The position numbers were made by a program, and so were the translations under genes. 64,000 nucleotides of DNA from Oceanobacillus zhaokaii (GTDB lineage: Bacteria; Bacillota; Bacilli; Bacillales; Amphibacillaceae): contig NZ_CP024848.1 in the NCBI RefSeq assembly GCF_003352005.1, forward strand, positions 3,729,001 through 3,793,000, written 5' to 3'. Position 1 is the first letter of the stretch. Each line of letters begins with the position of its first letter. Of this stretch, positions 9,389-18,042 are shown in pieces. A model generated the notes under the pieces. It did no database searches and was not told the origin of the DNA. It was given only the letters and a program-made list of their open reading frames with translations.

Positions 9389-10567
9389 CTACTGTTCTTT
9401 TGTTGCCGCTGTTTCTGCTACTTTCGCTTTACTATCCTGCGTTGTATTAAGCGCAAACTGAGTGATTAATTTGTAATATGCGTTAGCCATCATCCAAATA
9501 CTTTCTTGTTCATCTTCAAAGAACTCAATATTGAAGCCATCAAGCTTGTTGTTTAACGCTTTAATATAATCCTTCAATACTGCCGAACCTCCACCAACGA
9601 AATAGCAGATTTCAGATTGAGAGTTTTTAGACCAAACATTTCTCAAATATCGATATTCTTTTTTAGCAAGCTCTAATAAAATATGATCGGTAATATCATG
9701 GACATTCGTTCTGCTTCCTTTTACCATGATGTGATGACGATCATTCTTTCTAGTAATGATATCCACAACATCACGACGGCTATCTAATTCTACACCATGT
9801 CTTGAGCGGATTTCTTCACGGATTTCCTCTAACGACTCAGAAACACCTAAGTTAAATCCTTGTGCCTTGTCATCATCCACATTACGATTTCTAATTACAG
9901 CCACGTCTGTGGATAATCCACCAATATCCTGGATTAATATTTGCTTATCAAGTAATTCCTTGTTAATAACTTTTAAATCATTATCCATAACTAAGTTTAC
10001 ATACGCCGCAAACCCTTCCGGATATACCTTGACTTCATCAAATTTAATATTAACTTTCATTCCTTGGTATTTCGGTGTTACTAAGAATTCTACTTGATGG
10101 ACAGATCCTAATAGTTGTGAACGGTAGCCAACATCTTTTCCTTCTTTCACTTCTCGTAAAGGAAGCCCTGTACCTAATGTGTAATTTGCATCAATTACAT
10201 CACCTTTTGCTTTAAATGCATCACTTGTAACAGCATCCAACGCTAATGAAGCAAAAAGCATAATTAATGTTTGATCTTCTTCTGATTTACTGCTTCCTGG
10301 ATCCAACTCTCGAGAATTAGGTGATTTTGTTGCTAGATTTCCTACCCGATAGATTACCCCATTTTCTTCAAGTGCTGGTGAATGGACGCGAATATGAATA
10401 TTATCCAATACATCCTTCTTATCTAATTCCTCAATTCCAATTACCGGACGATCCTCTAAATCTGGTGCAATAATATTTGGGATATAAAATTTACCTTCCA
10501 GTTTTCCGAATGTCCCTTTTAACGCATCATTACCTACATCGACAGCTGCAATTCTTGACTTTACCAT
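9389..10567 (-). CDS. ParM/StbA-family actin-like ATPase
   Basis: Actin-like protein of 392 residues. The ATPase signatures are in order: phosphate-1 AAVDVGNDALKGTFG at residues 6-20, phosphate-2 QDIGGLSTDVAVI near residue 210, and adenosine motif YFVGGGSAVLKDYI near residue 320. Such proteins polymerise and move plasmids or phage DNA in type II partition systems; chromosomal copies occur in Bacillaceae with unclear function. It forms a two-gene operon with the acidic ribbon-helix-helix protein and is preceded by repeat-rich AT DNA. No replication gene is nearby, so this is either a domesticated plasmid system or a chromosomal actin. Confidence 0.85.
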   Translation of the reverse strand: MVKSRIAAVDVGNDALKGTFGKLEGKFYIPNIIAPDLEDRPVIGIEELDKKDVLDNIHIRVHSPALEENGVIYRVGNLATKSPNSRELDPGSSKSEEDQTLIMLFASLALDAVTSDAFKAKGDVIDANYTLGTGLPLREVKEGKDVGYRSQLLGSVHQVEFLVTPKYQGMKVNIKFDEVKVYPEGFAAYVNLVMDNDLKVINKELLDKQILIQDIGGLSTDVAVIRNRNVDDDKAQGFNLGVSESLEEIREEIRSRHGVELDSRRDVVDIITRKNDRHHIMVKGSRTNVHDITDHILLELAKKEYRYLRNVWSKNSQSEICYFVGGGSAVLKDYIKALNNKLDGFNIEFFEDEQESIWMMANAYYKLITQFALNTTQDSKAKVAETAATKEQ

Positions 10568-10984
10568 TTGTACATTCCCCTCTCCATATAATGAAACTTC
10601 AGTTAGTGAAGTTTTCGGACTCTCTAGTATGTTGATTTCTATTATTTATATGTAATGAGTCTTTACCTCATCTTAGGTAGTAAATCAATCTACCTACTAT
10701 ACTAGAATAAATGTTTAAACTGAAAATAGCAATCAGACTTTTTATGTATTCTTTATTGTTTACTTGCACACATTTCGCAATCGTTGATATATAGGAATGT
10801 GTACATATTTGTATTCTTGTATACTTTAAAGAAAACAAATATACTTTCATTGTAAACTTGTAAACTTATTTGTATATATGGGTTTTAAGGAGAAAATATG
10901 CTCTTATATAATTTAAGTTCTATGAGAAATACATTAAAGAAACTACCTCCTATCTTCTTTACTTCCTTCTAGTAGTTAAAAAAG
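10568..10984. other. repeat-rich AT region upstream of the ParM-like gene (possible centromere-like site)
   Basis: About 415 bp without a credible gene. It holds a hairpin ACTTCA/TGAAGT near 10600, an inverted repeat TAGGTAG/CTACCTA near 10675-10700, and at 10809-10877 a run of related short units: TTGTATTCT, TTGTATACT, AATATACTT, TTGTAAACT twice in overlap (10850-10858 and 10858-10866) and TTGTATATA. Type II partition systems usually carry direct repeats upstream of the actin gene, so this is a candidate parC. A 60-codon open frame here (10668-10850) looks spurious. Confidence 0.4.
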
Positions 10985-11022
10985 GGCAAAAAAAACAAGC
11001 CAAAATTCTCGTTTGGCTTGTT
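10985..11022 (-). terminator. rlmN terminator
   Basis: Perfect 11-bp stem AACAAGCCAAA (10994-11004) / TTTGGCTTGTT (11012-11022) followed on the minus strand by a run of eight T residues, eight bases after the rlmN stop. Confidence 0.93.
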
Positions 11023-11029
11023 ACTATTA

Positions 11030-12097
11030 TTATATTGCTTTCTTCTTATTAATTTGTTTACTTCTCAATTGTCCACAAGCAGCATCAATATCTGCTCCAT
11101 TTTCCCAACGTACGCCACAGTTAATTCCGCGTTCTTTTAATGTTTCATAAAATGCTTGAATCGACGTTGATTCACTACGTTGATAATCAATATGTTCATC
11201 AACTGTATTGTATGGTATCAAGTTAACATAGGCAAGATGACGATGATTATGAAGCAGCTTAGCAAGCTGGACTGCCTCTTCCTTATGATCATTAACATCC
11301 CTTAACATGATATATTCATACGTAATCCGACGATTTTTCTTTTCTAAATAGTATTCAATCGATTTCATCAGCTTCTCAATTGGGAATGCCTTATTAATCT
11401 TCATAATACTAGTTCGCAGCTCATTATTAGGTGCATGCAGTGAAACTGCTAAGTTAACTTGTATGTCAGTATCTGCAAATTCATAAATCTTATGCGCAAG
11501 ACCGCTGGTTGATACCGTAATATGTCTTGCACCAATGTTTAACCCCTTGTCATCATTCACAACATATAAGAAGTCCATTAAGTTTGTAAAGTTATCTAAT
11601 GGCTCCCCTATTCCCATAACAACGATGTGGCTAACTCGTTCATCTTTCCCTTGTGCATCAAGATGCTTTTGTACATTCATAATTTGCTCCACAATTTCAG
11701 CACTTGTTAAATCACGATTTTTACGAAGCAGTCCACTTGCACAGAATGAACAGCCAATATTACAACCAACCTGGGTTGTTACACAAACAGACAACCCATA
11801 ATGAAAACGCATGAGCACAGTTTCAATTAAGTTGCCATCTGCCATTTTAAAGAGAAATTTAATCGTTCCATCTTTCGATTCTTGTCGAATATCTTCCTCA
11901 AGCGTGTGTAAAACGAAGTGCTCCTCCAGTAATTCGATCGTTTCATTATTAACATTATTCATTTCGCTAAAGCTTGCAACACGTTTCTTATACAACCAGT
12001 TCCATACCTGGTCTGCACGGAATCTCTTTTGACCATGACCAGTAAGCCATTCTGTTAGCTGATCAAAGGTTAGTCCATAAATGGATTGTTTACTCAT
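11030..12097 (-). CDS. rlmN: 23S rRNA (adenine2503-C2)-methyltransferase RlmN
   Basis: Radical SAM enzyme that methylates C2 of A2503 in 23S rRNA, and in some bacteria A37 of tRNAs. The 355-residue protein has the radical-SAM cluster CNIGCSFC (Cys112, 116, 119), the substrate-contacting [11 protein letters not shown] motif, the [10 protein letters not shown] segment and the second catalytic Cys in DIDAACGQL near the C-terminus. An N-terminal helical RNA-binding region ([20 protein letters not shown]) fits RlmN. GEPLDN and NLIPYN favour RlmN over the resistance enzyme Cfr. Ribosome binding site AGAGGGT; single gene with its own terminator. Confidence 0.94.
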   Translation of the reverse strand: MSKQSIYGLTFDQLTEWLTGHGQKRFRADQVWNWLYKKRVASFSEMNNVNNETIELLEEHFVLHTLEEDIRQESKDGTIKFLFKMADGNLIETVLMRFHYGLSVCVTTQVGCNIGCSFCASGLLRKNRDLTSAEIVEQIMNVQKHLDAQGKDERVSHIVVMGIGEPLDNFTNLMDFLYVVNDDKGLNIGARHITVSTSGLAHKIYEFADTDIQVNLAVSLHAPNNELRTSIMKINKAFPIEKLMKSIEYYLEKKNRRITYEYIMLRDVNDHKEEAVQLAKLLHNHRHLAYVNLIPYNTVDEHIDYQRSESTSIQAFYETLKERGINCGVRWENGADIDAACGQLRSKQINKKKAI

Positions 12098-12474
12098 TTT
12101 GTACCCTCTTTCGGTTCATTACATTTTTCTACCTTACATCATACTCCATATGGTGGGGAGAGGCAAATGGTTATTGATTTCTTAAAGGAAAATTAATCTT
12201 TTAGGTAAATAACTGTCAATGCAGCGGTCGTAGATACTATTACGGACTTATATAGAGGGGGTTGGTACAGTTTATTGAGGGTTTCAAAGCTGGTGTTAAT
12301 GCGTTTCGAGGAGAAGATTGTGCTATAAATAACCTTATTTTATATCCATTCTCTTACCGATATCCTTGCACTCGTGCTGATATAACATTTTTCCCATCAA
12401 TATACCAGCACGCATTCCTTCTAATAATCTTACGCTCATCCCCTACCTCTACAAATGCTCACAGATTTACTCAT
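12098..12474. other. intergenic region between rlmN and the lasso operon 3' end
   Basis: 377 bp with no convincing gene. The only notable structure is an inverted repeat CGTGCTGATATA (12373-12384) / TATACCAGCACG (12401-12412), with one bulged base, near the end of the metallophosphoesterase gene. It lacks a T-run, so it is at best a weak terminator for the lasso operon. An open frame on the plus strand (12262-12489) has no recognisable sequence features. Confidence 0.4.
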
Positions 12475-13488
12475 TCACCTAAAGCTTAGTACATTAATTT
12501 CAGGTGGATTTAAAAAGCGAAAATTTAAGAATGAAATTGCATCGCTGCTACCAAGCCCTGCACTTACATATTGCTTCGTTCCTTCATAATCCCAAAGCCC
12601 TTTCACACGGTCTCTTGGAGGAAAGAAGCTATTTGGCTCATACCAAGGTTCAGGAATGAAGAATGCGCCAAGTATTGGTAAACGGATTTGTCCTCCGTGG
12701 TAATGTCCAGCCATAATTAAATCGTAGTCCATCCACCTCATACCAGTGCTATTCTTTATCGAATCAACTCTAACATCTGGCACGGGATAATGATTCAGAG
12801 CAATGACTAGGTCTGTTGATTGAATTTTATCTAGTACATTCATTTCATCCAATAACTTCTCTTGATAATCGAGATAGGATTCAGATAAGAAATAATCAGG
12901 CTGCACAATGCCATTAGTTCTGCCTAAATACTCTGGTTCCTTGATTATTGAAAGCTCAAAATTAGCAAAGTAAACAGTTGTATCGCCCACCGAGACTTTA
13001 TCCACAGATTCGAGTAATTGGACACCCCTTGCTTCCATTCCATTAATAAAGGCACTCTTTTTCACATCTTGCTCTACTTCATAACTATCTGGATCCGTAT
13101 TGCCTGGGACATACCAAGCATTTTCTTTATTTGTAATCCCATCTATTAATGAATAAAAAGGTTCATAATGCTTACTTTCTGTACTATCTAGCATATCTCC
13201 AGTAAACACGATTGCATCATAATCAATTGCATTGATGGCTGCGATAAGTTTTGTTTGGTTTTCTCCAAACCACTTTTCATGCAGGTCACTAATTTGGAGG
13301 ATTCGGAAGCCCTTAAGCTGTTCTGGCAGATTATCAATAACTATCTCCTCTTCTACGACAATAAATCGGCGATTATCCCAAATCGTATAAACAGCTAGTA
13401 TAATAACCATAATTGAGATGAAAATCGATGTATATTTCATATACCTAGACAAATTCATCATATGAACTCGATTTCGTTTTACTACCAA
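12475..13488 (-). CDS. membrane-anchored metallophosphoesterase
   Basis: Calcineurin-like phosphoesterase. An N-terminal membrane helix (YTSIFISIMVIILAVYTIW) is followed by the metal-binding series: SDLHEKWFG near residue 67, FTGDMLD near 95, PGNTDPD near 128, and the GHYHGGQIRLP motif near residue 257. It resembles the YkuE/YaeI group acting at the membrane surface; the substrate is unknown. The reading frame overlaps the end of the GATase-like gene by 44 bases. The first possible start is TTG 13488 behind GGAAGG; ATG 13461 is an alternative without a clear ribosome binding site. The overlap suggests co-transcription with the lasso genes, where a phosphatase beside a peptide kinase is suggestive but unproven. 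Confidence 0.82.
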   Translation of the reverse strand: MVVKRNRVHMMNLSRYMKYTSIFISIMVIILAVYTIWDNRRFIVVEEEIVIDNLPEQLKGFRILQISDLHEKWFGENQTKLIAAINAIDYDAIVFTGDMLDSTESKHYEPFYSLIDGITNKENAWYVPGNTDPDSYEVEQDVKKSAFINGMEARGVQLLESVDKVSVGDTTVYFANFELSIIKEPEYLGRTNGIVQPDYFLSESYLDYQEKLLDEMNVLDKIQSTDLVIALNHYPVPDVRVDSIKNSTGMRWMDYDLIMAGHYHGGQIRLPILGAFFIPEPWYEPNSFFPPRDRVKGLWDYEGTKQYVSAGLGSSDAISFLNFRFLNPPEINVLSFR

Positions 13489-14164
13489 AAGCCTTCCGTT
13501 TACGATACATGGAAATCTCCAATTGATTCTCCATTATCGTAATCATATATCCAGGTGGGATTTGCATAATTTGCTCATATGGCGTGATAAACAGGTCTAC
13601 TTCAATTCCCCTTCGCTCATTGTCATTCGCAAAGGTCGTAAACCATTGGTTATTAAACCTACCTTCAACATAAGGAAGTGCCAGCAAAGGGGCAATACTT
13701 GTGCAAAAAGCAAAGGTATCTTGATTATGATAATAGTATAGTGGCTCTTCCCTTTCATAACCCATTACCCCGTAAAGCATTTCCTCGCTTCCATCCCAAA
13801 TCACGAAGCTGAACTTACCAACAAAATAATTTGGACAATCTCTTCCCCACTTTTGGTAGGCTAGTAGAATCAAGTGACCATCCTGAACAGTCTTACGTTC
13901 TACTTCCTCTATCCCTATACGGTCCAATAATTCATCCCTGTTATCAAGATGCACATCAGCAGTTATCGCCATTTTCTTTTCAACGTCAACATATGGTAAA
14001 GTTTCCCCTAATTTAGGTACCACACTCCCTAGGAAAATCTGCCTTTGTTGCCAAATGATTGCTTCTTCAGAGGACGGGATATTGATTGCCTTCATCAACT
14101 CAAATCCATGATTACCTAGCATTGCTTCATTACTCATTTGATAAATTCCAGCGATTGCAGGCAT
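13445..14164 (-). CDS. stand-alone glutamine-amidotransferase-like domain, relative of the lasso cyclases
   Basis: 239-residue protein aligning along its whole length with the N-terminal domain of the two lasso cyclases in this cluster (MPAIAGIYQ versus MSAIAGIVH; shared AITADVHLDNRDEL, LILLAYQKWG and FSFVIWDG). It stops where the ATP-binding synthetase domain would start. Position 2 is Pro, so the nucleophilic Cys2 of true class II amidotransferases is absent and it should not hydrolyse glutamine. It has an excellent ribosome binding site (AAAGGAGG), arguing that it is translated. It may be a truncated third cyclase or a domain recruited as a scaffold. Confidence 0.75.
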   Translation of the reverse strand: MPAIAGIYQMSNEAMLGNHGFELMKAINIPSSEEAIIWQQRQIFLGSVVPKLGETLPYVDVEKKMAITADVHLDNRDELLDRIGIEEVERKTVQDGHLILLAYQKWGRDCPNYFVGKFSFVIWDGSEEMLYGVMGYEREEPLYYYHNQDTFAFCTSIAPLLALPYVEGRFNNQWFTTFANDNERRGIEVDLFITPYEQIMQIPPGYMITIMENQLEISMYRKRKAFGSKTKSSSYDEFV

Positions 14165-14267
14165 AATGACAGCCTCCTTTAATTTGATCCTAACGTTCTA
14201 TAAAGAGAAAAAAACAACATAAAATAACCCCCATTTACTAATAGGGATTAAAGAATGTAATTCACCG

Positions 14268-16064
14268 TTACTGAATTGCTTGCAATTGATTACGTAGTAG
14301 ATTGCTAAACATACTTGTCTTTTCATTCGATAGCTGGTCAAATCCGCCTTGCTGGATGATTTCACCTTCTTCGAGCACAACTACTTGATCAGCATTTCTT
14401 ATTGTAGATAAACGGTGTGCTATTACAATAATCGTCATCTTTCCTTTTAATCGTTCTAATGCTTGCTGTATTTTCGCCTCATTTTCTGTATCGAGCGCAC
14501 TTGTCGCTTCATCCAACACAAGAATCGACGGATTTCGTAAGATTGCACGTGCTAATACGAGACGTTGTCTTTCTCCCCCCGACAGCTTAATTCCTCGATC
14601 TCCTATTAGTGAGTCAAGCCCATCTGGTAATTTGCGAACAAATTCCGCAGCAGAGGAGAATTCCAATGCTTCCCACATTTGGTCTTCACTTGCATTAGGT
14701 ACTACTAACAATAGATTTTCTCGGATACTAACATTAAACAGAAATGGATCCTGTGGTACATAACTAATTGCACTTCTTAAAGATAAAAGATTGTCTGCTG
14801 TCAGTGCCTTTCCGTCGATTAATACCTGACCCACTTCAGGCTGATTTAATCCCATTAATAAATCGATTAACGTGCTTTTACCTGCGCCAGAACGCCCAAC
14901 AAATGCTGTCATTTGATTCGCTGGAATAACGAGATTAATCTCCTTTAATGCATAATGTGACCCGTTTTGATTGTAACGAAAGAAAACCCGATCACACTCA
15001 ATATGATGCTTTATATCAAGAGGGGGGATTTGTTTACCTTTTACCATTGCAAACTCTCTAGCGGACAAACACTCATGTTGTAGTGCTTTAACTGCTCTAA
15101 ATGCCGGAATAGTTGTTGCTATTTGCTCCATCGATCCTTGAATTCCTGCAACCCTTGGCCACAATCTAGAAAAAATGATAATTACTAACATCAGTTGACC
15201 TGCTTGGGCACTAAACATACTGATCGCAATATAGATAAATAATGCAATAAATATTGCCGATGCAACTTTATAATATAATTGTGACGTTGTTTTTAATCTC
15301 GTATATTCAAGTTGTTCATTTTGCATCTTCTCCGTTATATCGTTGTACCATCTAATTCTCGAATCCTCTAATGAATTGCTTTTTATATCTTTGATGCCAT
15401 TAACCTGATCCGTTATCCCTGCAAGAAAACTTCTCCCTAATTCATAATTCCGATTACCAAGAGCTAGTGATTGTTTAAGAAACTTTCGATTAAATAGGAC
15501 TAAAATTAGACCGCAAAACAAAACAAACATGGTGATAGACGGTGAAAGCCATAAAGCAAGCCCAATTTGAATCAGTGTAAAGACAAGGGAAGCAACAAAT
15601 TGTAAAACAGAATAGGTGCCTGCACTTGTTCGGGCGATTTCCGATGTTAAGATATTTATCAAATCCGATTTTCGATGTTTAATAAAGAAATCCCAATTCG
15701 CATGAAGCAAAGAACGATACGTTTCCAGCCGCATATGCCTTAAAAAGCCATGCTGAATCATTGCGTTTTTAATCGTTAGCTGGCGGTTAACGACATTTTG
15801 CCCGATAACGACGCCAACGTAGATAGCTAAAATGAGTGGGAGCCCTAGTGAACTCGGAAAGCTCTCAAGAAAGCTAAACATACTTAATAGTGGTGAATGC
15901 TCTCCATCCAAATCGATAATCCCACTCATGCTAATTAAAGGCACTAGTAGTAAGATGCCAACCCCTTCTAATAGCCCGATTGCAGTCATTGAAAATAAAT
16001 TGATATAAAGAATTTTTCCAGAATACTGATGAATCTGCTTCAAAAAGTATATAACATGCTTCAT
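14268..16064 (-). CDS. lasso peptide ABC exporter (permease-ATPase fusion)
   Basis: 598-residue half-transporter: about six membrane helices in residues 20-310, then a nucleotide-binding domain with Walker A VGRSGAGKSTLIDLL, signature KLSGGERQRLVLARA, Walker B SILVLDEATSALD and a switch His (IAHRLSTI). No N-terminal C39 peptidase is present, as expected because the leader is removed by the separate B2 protease. Position in the operon, directly after the kinase-B1-B2-nucleotidyltransferase genes, makes it the exporter and probable immunity protein for the mature lasso peptides. Ribosome binding site AGGAGG before ATG 16064. Confidence 0.9.
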   Translation of the reverse strand: MKHVIYFLKQIHQYSGKILYINLFSMTAIGLLEGVGILLLVPLISMSGIIDLDGEHSPLLSMFSFLESFPSSLGLPLILAIYVGVVIGQNVVNRQLTIKNAMIQHGFLRHMRLETYRSLLHANWDFFIKHRKSDLINILTSEIARTSAGTYSVLQFVASLVFTLIQIGLALWLSPSITMFVLFCGLILVLFNRKFLKQSLALGNRNYELGRSFLAGITDQVNGIKDIKSNSLEDSRIRWYNDITEKMQNEQLEYTRLKTTSQLYYKVASAIFIALFIYIAISMFSAQAGQLMLVIIIFSRLWPRVAGIQGSMEQIATTIPAFRAVKALQHECLSAREFAMVKGKQIPPLDIKHHIECDRVFFRYNQNGSHYALKEINLVIPANQMTAFVGRSGAGKSTLIDLLMGLNQPEVGQVLIDGKALTADNLLSLRSAISYVPQDPFLFNVSIRENLLLVVPNASEDQMWEALEFSSAAEFVRKLPDGLDSLIGDRGIKLSGGERQRLVLARAILRNPSILVLDEATSALDTENEAKIQQALERLKGKMTIIVIAHRLSTIRNADQVVVLEEGEIIQQGGFDQLSNEKTSMFSNLLRNQLQAIQ

Positions 16065-16076
16065 TCGTACATCCTC

Positions 16077-17267
16077 CTAGGTTAAAGCCTGCCTTCTTGA
16101 CTTTCTCCAAGCCCATAAAAATGGACGTAGCGGAAAATAGAGAAAATGTAACGGCATAGGTAAAGGTAATGTCTCGTGATCTTCAGGATATGGGTATAGA
16201 AAGCTTAGGATGAAGATGCTTTTTTGTCGAAATGACATTAAAGCAAATAGATGCCGCTTATGATACCTTGCAACACTTTCCGGAACTGGGTCCGTATGTA
16301 AGTTGACCATGCTTTCTAGATAGAAAATCGCTCCTTGCGCTAGTTTCCAAGGTCTAGCTCTAGTGCACAGATATTCCATTTTTGGCGGCAGCTTCGTATT
16401 TAAAAGCTCGGATGCTAGAATTAAGCTTTGCCCCCCAATATGAAGAGAATGGTAGTTTTCCAATATATGAAGTATCTTTTCTTGGTCCAGATTCTGACCG
16501 ACCAACTGATGTATATCAAGGAGCCAACGAATTCGCGACCACCCGTGACGCGCACCGTGCGCAGTAAGAAATAGATACAAATCTGACTTACCTAATAAAT
16601 ACACCGGCTGTTTCGTTAATGTACTCTGCCTTCTCCGTTCCCAAAATTCTGTAAAGCTTGGTTCTTTACCAGGTCCTGGACTCAGACGCCAATGAATTTC
16701 CACCTTAATTTTCTTAATCGGATGGATAAAGGTGATATGATGGTGACGCCACTTCCAGTCATTCAATACGGTTTTAATATAATCTTCTTTTTTGTATCCT
16801 TGCTCAATTAAAATTTCTTCTGCAAGTTGAAGCTGTTCAATTGGGATAAGCACATCCAAGTCACTCGAGGTTCGGAGCGAAATATCACCATATAAGTCAT
16901 GCGCCAGTGCGGGTCCCTTTAATTGAAGAAGCGATATTTCACGAGCTGCAAACAGCTGGGATATCTGTTCCATTTCTGCTGTTAGAAAAAGCATTTGCAA
17001 GGTATTCTGTTTGTAAGGCCTCGATATTGTATCGACCACATACTCTGGAATCTGCTTGTCAATCGCCAATTTAAGCTTAGAGTGAAGCACTGGATACACA
17101 CGATGATGCATTGCTAAGTCGATAAAAAGATTCCAATCGACGCTTTGGAATAGTCCCTTGTCAATGGCAAGTATGTCACTCGGATAATTGCCTTTTAATA
17201 ACTCTAAAATTAAATTCAATTCCTTGGGTATACTTTTAAGATTTAGCTGATTTTCCACTACATTCAC
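16077..17267 (-). CDS. nucleotidyltransferase-family lasso tailoring protein
   Basis: 396-residue member of the NTP_transf_5 family (PF14907). The nucleotidyltransferase core is LLQLKGPALAHDLYGDISLR with SSDLDVLI at residues 114-141, giving Lys117, Arg132 and the metal-binding pair Asp136/Asp138. A second conserved block KVEIHWRLSP follows. Genes of this type accompany the peptide kinase in some Firmicute lasso clusters, where they are thought to extend or decorate the phosphorylated peptide. The reported frame starts at GTG 17267, which lies against AGAGG; GTG 17258 is better spaced. It starts about six bases after the B2 stop. Confidence 0.8.
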   Translation of the reverse strand: MNVVENQLNLKSIPKELNLILELLKGNYPSDILAIDKGLFQSVDWNLFIDLAMHHRVYPVLHSKLKLAIDKQIPEYVVDTISRPYKQNTLQMLFLTAEMEQISQLFAAREISLLQLKGPALAHDLYGDISLRTSSDLDVLIPIEQLQLAEEILIEQGYKKEDYIKTVLNDWKWRHHHITFIHPIKKIKVEIHWRLSPGPGKEPSFTEFWERRRQSTLTKQPVYLLGKSDLYLFLTAHGARHGWSRIRWLLDIHQLVGQNLDQEKILHILENYHSLHIGGQSLILASELLNTKLPPKMEYLCTRARPWKLAQGAIFYLESMVNLHTDPVPESVARYHKRHLFALMSFRQKSIFILSFLYPYPEDHETLPLPMPLHFLYFPLRPFLWAWRKSRRQALT

Positions 17268-17272
17268 CCTCT

Positions 17273-17725
17273 TTACATTCCTGATTCGATTCTTTTTGCA
17301 AATTTACTAACAACCGTAAACCTCTCCATCCCCTCTGAACCAGTTACATAAAAAGGACCGCTACGTAGCCATGCATGGGCAATAAACTCCCCTTTTTCAT
17401 CCTTTGCAGTACCCAAATAAAGCGTGCTCTCAATTTGACGCCTTTCCAACATTTTCATTGCAGCAATGGCCTTTACAAGACATTGACTTTCCCAAAATGT
17501 ATACCGACTCATAATATGAATGGCCTGCTTAATAAGGGATAATGTTTCTTTATCTGAAGAATGAAAGGTATAGGCCGTTTCAGCCATCTGATCCCCTAAA
17601 GAAGGGGCCACTCTAGAAAATGGAAGACCCTTTAAAATACGTGCTAAACCAAGGTAAATGTAAGATTCAAATAATAGCGTTTTCGTTTGCCAATTAAATG
17701 ATAAAAAGGTTTTAAGTTTATTCAA
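17273..17725 (-). CDS. lasso peptide leader peptidase B2 (transglutaminase-like)
   Basis: 150-residue transglutaminase-fold cysteine protease that removes the leader from the precursor before cyclisation. The catalytic Cys82 is in FWESQCLVKAIAAMKML and His117 in FIAHAWLRSG, the classic B2 signature. The usual acidic third residue after HAW is not obvious (HAWLRSGPFYVTG), as in other paeninodin-type B2 proteins where the segment diverges. The start is TTG with AAAGGATGG upstream. It follows the separate PqqD-like B1 gene by 17 bases; in proteobacterial clusters these two are fused as one B protein. Confidence 0.9.
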   Translation of the reverse strand: MNKLKTFLSFNWQTKTLLFESYIYLGLARILKGLPFSRVAPSLGDQMAETAYTFHSSDKETLSLIKQAIHIMSRYTFWESQCLVKAIAAMKMLERRQIESTLYLGTAKDEKGEFIAHAWLRSGPFYVTGSEGMERFTVVSKFAKRIESGM

Positions 17726-17742
17726 ATGGTACCCATCCTTTC

Positions 17743-18042
17743 TTAGAACAATCTAGCATCTATTAATCCTTCTTCTAATAATTTATCCAGAAAAGAAAGG
17801 ACCTGTTCCTCGCATTCTGTTTGACTAACATCATAGTTATCCATTAATCCAGCAACTAGTTTATCGACAGAAATAGGTTCATTTATTCGTTCCCATATTG
17901 CGCCACCGATTTCACCTAAATTATAGTACTTCCCATTTTGGATACTGAGCATCACTTTTTCCCCGTCCATATCACTGACAATGTTACCCACTATTTGACT
18001 AACCAAATGCTGATTTGAAATCGGCGTCCGATCTTTAATCAT
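17743..18042 (-). CDS. lasso peptide recognition protein B1 (PqqD-like RRE)
   Basis: 99-residue PqqD-like RiPP recognition element. Landmarks are the beta-rich KVMLSIQNGKYYNLGEIGGA segment (residues 29-48), IWERINEPISV and a C-terminal helical pair with LLEEGLI. B1 binds the precursor leader, contacting the conserved W-x-x-P-x-L-E pattern found in both precursors here, and delivers it to B2. The start ATG overlaps the kinase stop (ATGA), with AAAGGAGAG in front. A single B1 must serve both precursors. Confidence 0.9.
   Translation of the reverse strand: MIKDRTPISNQHLVSQIVGNIVSDMDGEKVMLSIQNGKYYNLGEIGGAIWERINEPISVDKLVAGLMDNYDVSQTECEEQVLSFLDKLLEEGLIDARLF

Noticed and set aside
10668..10850. Small gene upstream of the ParM-like gene
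   Set aside because: No ribosome binding site, low-complexity AT-driven composition, and it covers the repeat region.
11030..12097. Cfr-type antibiotic resistance methyltransferase
   Set aside because: The GEPLDN and NLIPYN motifs, N-terminal region and length fit housekeeping RlmN better than Cfr.
12262..12489. Plus-strand 75-codon open frame between rlmN and the metallophosphoesterase
   Set aside because: No similarity to any family known to me, overlaps the end of the opposite-strand gene, and its composition is not protein-like.
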